From Myxococcales bacterium (GTDB taxonomy: Bacteria; Myxococcota_A; UBA796; GCA-2862545): DNA of 64,000 bases. The stretch's first letter is position 1. Each line of letters opens with the position of its first letter. Of this stretch, positions 49,958-58,697 are shown piece by piece. The notes below the pieces were generated by a model. It saw nothing but the letters and a program-made list of their open reading frames with translations. It had not been told where the DNA came from and did no database searches. The translations under genes and the position numbers were made by a program. The DNA lies in the NCBI GenBank assembly GCA_019634415.1, contig JAHQVJ010000152.1, positions 1-64,000 on the forward strand. The letters run 5' to 3'.

Positions 49958-52404
49958 GGCTGCTGCGCTGGCTGCTGGCACCCGCCAGCGCCCTGGCGCT
50001 TCGCGCAGACGATCTGCGGCGCGCCCTCATCGGGCTGCTGGTGTGCGCGCTGTGTGCCCTGTGCGTGGTGGAGTTCACCCGAGCTCCCGACGACGCGGTG
50101 CACCTCGCGAAGATCGCGCCCCGCACGGTGAAGGCGCCCTTCGAGTTCACCTACGCCAACCACGCCGAGCACGCGCTGGCGAAGCAACGGGCTCGCCAGG
50201 AGAGCCCGCCGATCTACGTGCATCAGGTGGACCTGCTCGCCGATCGCGACCAGCGCGTCGCGGACGCCTTCTCCGCAGGGCGCCAGCGGCTGGCACAGCT
50301 CACCGGCGCCGATCAGCCCGACGCCGTTCCGCAGCTCAACGAAGAGCTGCACCTGCTCGTGCTCCAGAGCTTCCTGGAGCCGCTGCAGGTCTCGCTGCGC
50401 GAGGCCGACCACGATGCGTTGCTCGAGGCCGGTTTCTCGGCCGAGGCCGAGGCGCTGGCACGCGATCTCCTGGATCGCGCCATGCGGGACACCCTCATCG
50501 TGGTGTCCCGGGATCAGCTGCCCCCGACGCGGCGACCGATGGTGGTGATCCGCCTGGAGGAGGGAGCGCGAAGCGAGAGCGTGCTCACGGATCTCGAGTC
50601 CATCCTCGTGCCCGAGCAAGCACGCCAGCGCGTCAGCCTGGGGGTGCTCGAGCGCCGGATGCAGACGGGACCCGAGAAGGACGCGGCGGCGGCCCTGGCC
50701 AGGGCGCTCGTCACCGCGAACCTGTCGTTCGATGCGCTGGAGACCGACAAGCGGCGCGCCGAGGCTGCCGAGGCCGTGCCGCTGCAGCTACAGAAGGTGC
50801 AGCGCGGCCAGACCATCATCCGGGCCGGCGAGATCGTCACCGACGAGCAGCTCGACATGTACCGCGCGCTGCAGGAGCATCAGGCCGACCAAGACGTCCC
50901 GCGCGAGCTGCTGGCCATCGGGCTGTTCCTGTTGCTCTTGCTCGGCAGCTTGTTCCACTTCGCCGCCACCTACCTGCACGGCTTCTCCACCCGGGTTCGC
51001 GACGTGGCGGCCGGCGGCTCGCTGCTGGTGTTCATGGCCGTGATGGCGCGCCTGGTGATGGCCAGCTCCGAGGGCGTGGCGCTCACGCTGGGCTTCGACG
51101 CGGAGGCCGCCTCGGTCTGGTTCCTGGTGCCGGTGGCCGGAGCGGCCATGCTGATCCGACTGCTGCTGGGGGTGTCCTGGGCGGTGGTCTTCTCGGTGGC
51201 GGTGGCCATGGTGTGTGGGCTGGTGATGAACCAGTCCGCCCTGCTGATGGTGTACTTCGTCATCTCGAGCGTGGCCGGGGCGAGTGCGATCGAGCACACG
51301 CGCGAGCGCATCGCCGTGCTGCGCGCAGGGGCCGTGGTGGGAGTGGTCAACGCGGTGGCCGTCCTGCTCATCCACTTCGTTCAGCTGTACGTGGTGGACG
51401 ACGTGTTGTCGGCCGCGTCGGTGATGCGTCCCTACTGGTCGATGGGCTTCGCCTTCCTCGGAGGCGTGTTCGGTGCCTTCCTGGCGCTGGGCCTGGTTCC
51501 GCTCCTGGAGGCGGTGGGCTTCGTCACCGACTACCGACTCATGGAGCTGGCGAACCTCAACCACCCGCTGCTGCGTCAGCTCATGCTGCGTGCGCCAGGC
51601 TCCTACCACCACTCGGTGGTGGTGGGCACCCTGGCCGAGGCGGGCTGCGAGGCCATCGGCGCGAACGCCCTGCTCGCCAAGGTCTCCTCCTACTTCCACG
51701 ACATCGGAAAGGCCGAAAAACCACAGTATTTCGTGGAGAACCAGCGAGAGCAGCGAAGTCGGCACGCGGCGTTGAGCCCGCACGCATCGGCGCAGATCAT
51801 CATCAGCCACGTCGTGGATGGTGGTCGGATGGCGCGCGAGCACAAGCTGCCTCAGCCCATCCTCGACAACATCTTCATGCACCATGGCACGGGGGTCCTG
51901 CACTTCTTCCATGCCAAGGCGCAGGAGATGGCCGACGATCCCGATGAGATCGACGTCGCCAACTTCCGCTACCCAGGACCCAAGCCGAACACCCGTGAGG
52001 CTGGCGTCATCATGCTCGCCGACAAGGTGGAGGCGGCCACCCGCACCTTGAAGCAGCCCGACGAACACCACATCCGGAACATGATCCACCGCATCGTGAA
52101 CTCGGTGATCGCCGACGGCCAGTTCAGCGAGTGTCCCCTGAACCTGCAGGAGATCCAGACCATCACCGACACGTTCACGTCGGTGCTGCTGGGCATCTAC
52201 CACCAGCGAATCGAGTACCCCCAGACCGCCGACATCAGCAAGGCGTCGCCCGCCTCGAGCTCGGGCAGGCCATCGAAGGTGCCACCCACGCCCAAGGCTG
52301 CGACCATCACGCTGGACCTGGTGCCCCGCGAGCCGGCCACCGACTCGAGCAAGAGCGATGACCTCGACTACGAGGCAGTGGACCACCTGCCGAGGGGGGA
52401 GTGA
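49954..52404 (+). CDS. pgpH: 7TM-HD phosphohydrolase, c-di-AMP phosphodiesterase-like
   Basis: An 816-residue PgpH-type protein: an N-terminal helix, an extracytoplasmic 7TMR-HDED domain, a bundle of seven membrane helices (about residues 310-530) and a cytoplasmic HD domain with HHSVVVGTLAEAG, YFHDIGK, HHGTG and ADKVEAATRT. Members hydrolyse c-di-AMP or related nucleotides. The position between phoH and ybeY is the classical one. Starts with an ATGA overlap with phoH. Confidence 0.94.
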   Translation: MRLLRWLLAPASALALRADDLRRALIGLLVCALCALCVVEFTRAPDDAVHLAKIAPRTVKAPFEFTYANHAEHALAKQRARQESPPIYVHQVDLLADRDQRVADAFSAGRQRLAQLTGADQPDAVPQLNEELHLLVLQSFLEPLQVSLREADHDALLEAGFSAEAEALARDLLDRAMRDTLIVVSRDQLPPTRRPMVVIRLEEGARSESVLTDLESILVPEQARQRVSLGVLERRMQTGPEKDAAAALARALVTANLSFDALETDKRRAEAAEAVPLQLQKVQRGQTIIRAGEIVTDEQLDMYRALQEHQADQDVPRELLAIGLFLLLLLGSLFHFAATYLHGFSTRVRDVAAGGSLLVFMAVMARLVMASSEGVALTLGFDAEAASVWFLVPVAGAAMLIRLLLGVSWAVVFSVAVAMVCGLVMNQSALLMVYFVISSVAGASAIEHTRERIAVLRAGAVVGVVNAVAVLLIHFVQLYVVDDVLSAASVMRPYWSMGFAFLGGVFGAFLALGLVPLLEAVGFVTDYRLMELANLNHPLLRQLMLRAPGSYHHSVVVGTLAEAGCEAIGANALLAKVSSYFHDIGKAEKPQYFVENQREQRSRHAALSPHASAQIIISHVVDGGRMAREHKLPQPILDNIFMHHGTGVLHFFHAKAQEMADDPDEIDVANFRYPGPKPNTREAGVIMLADKVEAATRTLKQPDEHHIRNMIHRIVNSVIADGQFSECPLNLQEIQTITDTFTSVLLGIYHQRIEYPQTADISKASPASSSGRPSKVPPTPKAATITLDLVPREPATDSSKSDDLDYEAVDHLPRGE

Positions 52405-52405
52405 G

Positions 52406-52846
52406 GTGGTCTTGCTCCAGCTGGAGCCCGAGGACCTCGCGTCGGAGACGGGCGCTCTTCGGGTCGATGCCCAGCGCATGCTCGAGGTCCTCGAGCGAGG
52501 AGCCCAGGAGCTCTCGGTCGTGCTGTGTGACGACCGCTTCATCCGCGACCTGAACGACCGGTTTCGAGGCAAGGCGGAGCCCACGGACGTGCTGTCGTTC
52601 CCTCAGGGAGACGGGGATCTCCTCGGGGACGTGGTGATCGACGTGGAGCAGGCGGCTCGCCAGGCCGAGCGGGAAGGCCACGACCTCGCCGTCGAGGTGC
52701 GGGTCCTGCTGGCCCACGGCTTGCTGCACCTGCTGGGCCACCGACACGACACCGACGATGCGCTGCAGACGATGGCGGAGGCAGAGGCGGTGCTGCTGGA
52801 CGGCGTGGGCATTCCACAGCGCGGATTGGTGGCCCGCAGTCAGTGA
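52406..52846 (+). CDS. ybeY: endoribonuclease YbeY (16S rRNA maturation)
   Basis: A 146-residue protein. DLNDRFRGKAEPTDVLSFP and HGLLHLLGHRHDTDD match the YbeY family; the three His of the HGxLHLxGxxH motif bind zinc. It trims 16S rRNA and acts in ribosome quality control. GTG 52406 follows a purine-rich Shine-Dalgarno and overlaps nothing essential. Typical partner of phoH. Confidence 0.94.
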   Translation: MVLLQLEPEDLASETGALRVDAQRMLEVLERGAQELSVVLCDDRFIRDLNDRFRGKAEPTDVLSFPQGDGDLLGDVVIDVEQAARQAEREGHDLAVEVRVLLAHGLLHLLGHRHDTDDALQTMAEAEAVLLDGVGIPQRGLVARSQ

Positions 52847-52880
52847 GCAACGTTAGCCCACACCCATCAACGAGTGGGCG

Positions 52881-53988
52881 ATGATCGACGAAGCCAAGGC
52901 AAGGCTCAAGCCGCTATCCGACCGGGTGCAGGCCCTCTGGGGGCACCTTTGACATCGACAGCAAGGTGGCCCGGTGCGAAGACCTCGACCGGCAGGCCGC
53001 GATGCCTGGATTCTGGGACGACAACGACCGTGCACAGGAGGTCTTGAAGGAGAAGGGGCAGTACGAGCGCCTGATCCGTGAGTTCCAGGAGCTCGGCACC
53101 CTGCGCGACGACGTCGCCACCTTGATCGAGCTCGCCGAGGAGATGGAGGACGAGGACTCGGCCCGTGAGGCCTCCGAGCAGCTCGGGGTGCTCGAGTCCA
53201 CGCTCCAGCGCCTGGAGACGCGCCGACTGTTGTCGGCCGAAGAAGACTCGATGGACGCCATCGTGGAGATCAACGCCGGGGCAGGTGGCATCGATGCCGC
53301 CGACTGGGCGGAGATGCTGCTCCGCATGTACAAGCGGTGGGCCGAGGCCCAGGGGTTCGCCACGGAGGTCCTCGACGTCAGCCCGGGTGAGCTCGCCGGG
53401 ATCCGCTCGGCGGCACTGGCCATCCGCGGGCCCTTCGCCTTCGGATACCTCCAGGCGGAGTCCGGCGTGCATCGACTGGTGCGGATCTCGCCCTTCGACA
53501 AGGACGCTCGCAGGCAGACGTCGTTCGCGGCGGTGGCGGCGTATCCCGAGGTGGACGACAGCATCGAGGTGCACCTCAACCCCTCCGACATCGAGATGGA
53601 GACCATGCGGGCGTCGGGAGCGGGCGGTCAGCACGTCAACACCACCGACAGCGCCGTGCGCCTGCGCCACGTGCCCACAGGTCTCGTGGTGTTGTGTCGG
53701 GCCGAGCGCTCTCAGCACAAGAACCGCGAGAAGGCCATGAAGATGCTGCGGGCCAAGCTGTACCAGCTGGAGCTCGAGAAGCGGATGGAAGCCCAGGCCG
53801 AGATCGAGGCCCAGAAGAAGAAGATCGACTTCGGCTCGCAGATCCGGAGCTACGTGATGCAACCCTACCAGCAGGTCAAGGACCTGCGAACGGAGCTTGC
53901 GGTGGGAGACGTTCAGGGAGTGCTCGACGGGGATCTGTCCCGATTCATGGAGGCCTGGCTCGCTGCCCGGGCCGAAGGTGCAGCCTAG
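52881..53988 (+). CDS. prfB: peptide chain release factor 2 with programmed +1 frameshift
   Basis: The first 23 codons from ATG 52881 end in an in-frame TGA at 52950 within CTTTGAC. Shifting +1 there continues GAC ATC GAC into the main frame (52951-53988), giving about 368 residues. RISPFD (SPF anticodon-like motif) and GAGGQHVN (GGQ, peptide release) are present. The frameshift lets RF2 levels control its own synthesis at UGA. The GGGGG just before the CAC CTT codons is the expected Shine-Dalgarno-like stimulator. Confidence 0.96.
52941..52953 (+). promoter_or_regulatory. RF2 +1 frameshift site
   Basis: GGGCACCTTTGAC: the CTT TGA C slippery stop, preceded by a G-run (52939-52943) that acts as an internal Shine-Dalgarno element. 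When RF2 is scarce, the ribosome slips from CTT to TTT and reads GAC. Confidence 0.93.
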
Positions 53989-54879
53989 ATGGCGCACCTT
54001 GGCGGTCCTGTCGAATTGGGGTTACCGGCCCCTATCATGGGCACCAGCACCCTGTCGTGGTACGCCGACCGAGGTTTCGAGCTCACCGCGGAGGTCGCCA
54101 ACAAGGAGGTGGCGCTCCGAATGGACGTCGTGCCCATTCCGGCCGACGGCACGCTCGAGCTGCGGGAAGGCGTCGAGCTGAACAGCCTCGACGTGCTGTT
54201 CAAGGCCAGCGTGACCATCGAAGGGGAGCCCGGTCAGGTCCTCGAGGCGAAGGTCACCTTGGTGGACGAGTCCGGGAAGACACTGCTGCGCATCGACGCA
54301 CAGTGCGAGGACGTCGAGACGGGTGAGCGCGTGCCCTTCAAGGGAGACCTGGAGGTCCAGGTGCCCGAGGAGGCTCCGGAGAAGGACGGGCCGCGGCCCG
54401 AGCCCCTCGACGAGGACGCGCTCGACTGGGACGACGAGACCACCCTCGAGAACCTGGTGGTCTCGGAGAGCGGCACGGCTCCGCAGGCGCCCGCCGAGGA
54501 GAAGGGCTCCCGCGGCCTCAAGGCACTGCTGGAGGCGCTGGCCAGCCTCGACGACGAGGAGGCATCGCCGTCGAGCTCGTCGGCGGAGGCGCCTGCAGCG
54601 CTGCCGGCGGAGCCCGAGCGCTCCGAGGGCGATCAGTCCATGGGGGCAGCGGACGAGGCCAAGGGGCTGCTCGAGCTGCTGCTTCGTGCCGAGAACCTGG
54701 AGCTGGAGGACGGCGCCAACCTCGACGGGTTGGTGGAGGGCACGGTGGCCGTGCTGGCGCTCCAGCTCGGTCCCGAGGCCAAGGCCTCGAAGCTCAGCAG
54801 CTGGTTGCTCGACCAGGACTCGGTGGCGGATCTCTTCATCGGTGACGAGGATCTGGCGGTCATCCTCGAGCAGTGGTAA
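53989..54879 (+). CDS. hypothetical acidic protein between prfB and the lol genes
   Basis: A 296-residue protein, unrecognised. A beta-rich N-terminal domain (STLSWYADRGFELTAEVANK) is followed by an acidic Pro/Ser/Ala linker and a short Leu/Ala/Asp helical end (LVEGTVAVLALQLGPEAKAS). ATG 53989 follows the prfB stop directly; ATG 54037 is possible. Its stop lies inside the next permease gene, suggesting co-translation. Confidence 0.7.
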   Translation: MAHLGGPVELGLPAPIMGTSTLSWYADRGFELTAEVANKEVALRMDVVPIPADGTLELREGVELNSLDVLFKASVTIEGEPGQVLEAKVTLVDESGKTLLRIDAQCEDVETGERVPFKGDLEVQVPEEAPEKDGPRPEPLDEDALDWDDETTLENLVVSESGTAPQAPAEEKGSRGLKALLEALASLDDEEASPSSSSAEAPAALPAEPERSEGDQSMGAADEAKGLLELLLRAENLELEDGANLDGLVEGTVAVLALQLGPEAKASKLSSWLLDQDSVADLFIGDEDLAVILEQW

Positions 54880-56276
54880 CCCCGCCGCCGCTCGATCTGA
54901 CGTTCGACGAGCTGCCACAGGTACGGGGAGGGGGCACCCTGTCGGGGGAGTGGTCGCTCGCCTGGGGGCACCTGCGCTCCCGGCGGTCCGAGGTGCTGCT
55001 GTCGCTCGTCACGCTCCTGTCGATCCTGGGGGTGACGGCCGGCGTGGCCACGCTGAACTGGGTCATCGGGGTGATGACGGGGTTCGAGCTCGAGCTGCGC
55101 GACAAGATCGTGGGGGCGAAGGCACACATCGTGGTGACGCGCACAGATGGTGATCTCGTCGAGGTGGAGGAGGTGCTGAAGCGCGTGGATGGGGTCGGCG
55201 GGGTGGAGGCCAGCGCACCCTACGTGAGGGGGGAGCTGATGGTGCGCAGCGCCTGGGGAGGCAAGGGCGCGGTGGCCAAGGGGGTTCACGCCACTCGCAC
55301 GGCCGACGTGACCCATCTGCTCGGGGATCTGACGGAGGGCTACGATCCGGAGCGGCGAGGCGTGATCGACTACGTCGATGCCGACGAGGCCGTCGGCAGG
55401 GCCTTCCTGGCGTCCCTGACAGAGCCCTTCGGTCCGCTCGCAGCCGACGGCACGGCCGCAGAGGTGACGGCGCAGGACCCACTGCTTCCCGGCATCGTCC
55501 TCGGCGCGCAGCTCGGCGGCCACCTGCACGTGAACGTCGGCGACAAGGTGCAGCTGATCGACCCCATGGGAGCGGTGTCCGGAGCGGCCGGGCGCGCCTC
55601 GCCGAACGTGCTGACGGCTCGGGTGGCTGGCGTGTTCGCGTCTGGGGCGTACGAGTACGACACCAGCTGGGCCTACGCGTCCAACGAAGTGCTACAGCGC
55701 TTCCTCGGGAAGGCGGACGTCGCCGGGATCGAGATCAAGGTGACCGACATCGACGACGTGGCTCGGATCACCCGCGACCTCGATGCCGCATTGGGTCCCC
55801 TCCATCGCTGTCGGCACTGGAAGAGCCTGAACGCCAAGCTCTTCGAGGCCTTGGCCCTCGAGAAGTGGGTGATGGGCCTGCTGCTGTCCATGATCGTGGT
55901 GAACGCCGGCCTGCTCATCGTCAGCACCCTGATCATCGTGGTGATCACCAAGGGACGACAGATCGCGATCCTCAAGGCGATGGGAGCGTCCCCCATCGCG
56001 ATCATGCGGGTGTTCATGATGCAGGGATGTGCCATCGGGACCGTGGGGGCCCTGCTGGGCACGGCCCTCGGTCTGCTGGGCTGCGCCTTCCTGGACCAGT
56101 ACGCCTATCCGCTGGACGTCGAGGTCTACGACCTGCAGACCCTACCCGTGGTGGTGGAGCCGAGCACGGTGGGCTTCATCGCGTCGGGCGCGATGTGCAT
56201 CTGCTTCCTGGCCACGCTCTACCCTGCGTGGCGGGCCGCCAACCTCGACCCCGTCCAGGCTCTTCGGGACCAGTAG
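54873..56276 (+). CDS. lipoprotein-releasing ABC permease, LolC/E family, copy 1
   Basis: A 467-residue permease of the MacB/LolCE type: one N-terminal helix (LVTLLSILGVTAGVATLNWV), a large periplasmic domain, then three membrane helices at the C-terminus (LEKWVMGLLLSMIVVNAGLL, AIGTVGALLGTALGLLGCAFL, VGFIASGAMCICFLATLYP). With LolD it would extract mature lipoproteins from the inner membrane for LolA. The GTG start overlaps the previous gene. Its C-terminal region is nearly identical to copy 2 at the DNA level. Confidence 0.92.
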   Translation: MVTPPPLDLTFDELPQVRGGGTLSGEWSLAWGHLRSRRSEVLLSLVTLLSILGVTAGVATLNWVIGVMTGFELELRDKIVGAKAHIVVTRTDGDLVEVEEVLKRVDGVGGVEASAPYVRGELMVRSAWGGKGAVAKGVHATRTADVTHLLGDLTEGYDPERRGVIDYVDADEAVGRAFLASLTEPFGPLAADGTAAEVTAQDPLLPGIVLGAQLGGHLHVNVGDKVQLIDPMGAVSGAAGRASPNVLTARVAGVFASGAYEYDTSWAYASNEVLQRFLGKADVAGIEIKVTDIDDVARITRDLDAALGPLHRCRHWKSLNAKLFEALALEKWVMGLLLSMIVVNAGLLIVSTLIIVVITKGRQIAILKAMGASPIAIMRVFMMQGCAIGTVGALLGTALGLLGCAFLDQYAYPLDVEVYDLQTLPVVVEPSTVGFIASGAMCICFLATLYPAWRAANLDPVQALRDQ

Positions 56277-56300
56277 AAGCCCGTTCATCGCGGTGTGGGC

Positions 56301-56317
56301 CCGATGTGCAACATCGG
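56301..56317. other. intercistronic hairpin between the two permease genes
   Basis: CCGATGT, loop GCA, ACATCGG: a perfect 7-bp stem in the 99-bp gap. A second hairpin (GGTGGT / ACCACC, loop AGGAC) lies at 56347-56363, just before the copy 2 ribosome-binding site. They may set the ratio of the two permeases. Confidence 0.45.
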
Positions 56318-56375
56318 AGAGCAGGTTCTGGCCGCAGTGGGGGTGTGGTGGTAGGACACCACCGACGGAGAGCGC

Positions 56376-57827
56376 ATGAGTGTGTCCGAGGTGCCGCCCT
56401 TCAGGGACCCTCCCGAGAGTCCGGCGGACACGTCGGGGCGCATGGTGAACTTCGATCAGCTGCCGAAGGTCGACAACCGCGGCACCATCGGCACAGAGTG
56501 GTGGCTCGCCTGGGGGCATCTGCGGTCCAAGAAGTCGGAGGCCTTCCTCTCCATCGTCACGTTGCTGTCGATCCTCGGGGTGACGGCCGGCGTGGCGATG
56601 CTCAACTGGGTCATCAGCGTCATGACCGGGTTCGAGGTGGATCTCCGCGACAAGATCCTCGGAGCCAACGCTCACATCGTGGTGTTCCGTTCCGGCGGCA
56701 ACCTGGTGGACGTCGACGATCTGCTCGAGGACGTGGACGCCGTGGAGGGCATCGAGGCCAGCGCACCCTTCGTGTACACGGAGATGATGGTGCGCAGCCC
56801 CTGGAGCTCCAAGGGCGCCATCATCAAGGGGGTGGACTCCTCGCGTACCGCGGACGTGACCCATCTGTTGGGCGATCTGAAGACCGGCTACGACCCAGAG
56901 CACGGCAGGGCCCTCGAGTACCCCAGCGGTGATCTGACGATGCGGCGCGACTTCCTGTCGTCGTTCGCCGAGCCCTTCGGACCTCTCGAGCTGGACGGGT
57001 CGGCGGCAGAGCCGACGGATCAGGAGCCCCTGCTGCCCGGAATCGTGATCGGTAAGGAGCTGAAGGCCCACCTGCAGGTGGACGTGGGCGACAAGGTCCA
57101 GATGATCAATCCCCTCGGCGGGGGAGCGGGTCCCATGGGTATGCCCACACCGAGCGTGCGCAGCGCGCGTGTGGCCGCGGTCTTCGACTCGGGGATGTAC
57201 GAGTACGACACCACGTGGACCTACGTGCCCAACGCCGTGCTGCAGGAGTTCCTCAAGATCGGCGACACCGCCACGGGCATCGAGGTCAAGGTCGACGACA
57301 TCGACGACGTCGATCGGATCACGGCCGAGATCGACGAGGCGTTGGGCTATCCGCACTACTCGAAGCACTGGAAGAGCCTGAACGCCAAGCTCTTCGAGGC
57401 GCTGACCCTCGAGAAATGGGTGATGGGTCTGCTGCTGCAGATGATCGTGGTGAATGCGGGCCTGCTGATCGTCACCACGCTGATCATGGTGGTGATCACG
57501 AAGGGGCGCGAGATCGCGATCCTCAAGGCCATGGGCGCCAGCAACACCTCCATCATGCGGGTGTTCATGATGGAAGGGGCGGCCATCGGGGTGGTGGGTA
57601 CCTTCCTGGGGACCATCTTCGGTCTGCTGGGCTGTGCCTTCCTCGATCAGTACCAGTACCCCCTGGAGACCGACGTCTACTACCTGGACACGCTGCCCGT
57701 GGTGGTGGACGGAACCACGGTGGCGGTGATCGCCGTGTGTGCACTGGTGATCTGCTTTTTGTGCACGATCTACCCGGCATGGCGGGCTTCCAGCCTCGAC
57801 CCCGTCGACGCGCTTCGGTACGAGTAG
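56376..57827 (+). CDS. lipoprotein-releasing ABC permease, LolC/E family, copy 2
   Basis: A 483-residue paralogue of copy 1 with the same start motif (FDQLPKV, then LAWGHLRSKKSE) and the same membrane helices. An N-terminal Pro-rich stretch (VPPFRDPPESPADTSGRM) is added. Copies 1 and 2 probably form a LolC-LolE-like heterodimer. ATG follows GGAGAG; lolD begins three bases after the stop. Confidence 0.92.
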   Translation: MSVSEVPPFRDPPESPADTSGRMVNFDQLPKVDNRGTIGTEWWLAWGHLRSKKSEAFLSIVTLLSILGVTAGVAMLNWVISVMTGFEVDLRDKILGANAHIVVFRSGGNLVDVDDLLEDVDAVEGIEASAPFVYTEMMVRSPWSSKGAIIKGVDSSRTADVTHLLGDLKTGYDPEHGRALEYPSGDLTMRRDFLSSFAEPFGPLELDGSAAEPTDQEPLLPGIVIGKELKAHLQVDVGDKVQMINPLGGGAGPMGMPTPSVRSARVAAVFDSGMYEYDTTWTYVPNAVLQEFLKIGDTATGIEVKVDDIDDVDRITAEIDEALGYPHYSKHWKSLNAKLFEALTLEKWVMGLLLQMIVVNAGLLIVTTLIMVVITKGREIAILKAMGASNTSIMRVFMMEGAAIGVVGTFLGTIFGLLGCAFLDQYQYPLETDVYYLDTLPVVVDGTTVAVIAVCALVICFLCTIYPAWRASSLDPVDALRYE

Positions 57828-57830
57828 ACG

Positions 57831-58502
<672 letters not shown>

Positions 58503-58697
58503 GTCGGATTCGTGGCGCGACTCAACCTACGAGCGCTCGGGCAAACGGCTACAGACACCGCAGAGCGTGACAGCGTCTGCCAAGAATCCCACTTGGCGGT
58601 AACGGATTGTAGGTTCCGGGCGTCCACAGCACCTGAGTGCTATACGTCGACGGTCCCAGCCCATGCCGTGCTGGCCCATGCGGGAGTCTTCCCAACG

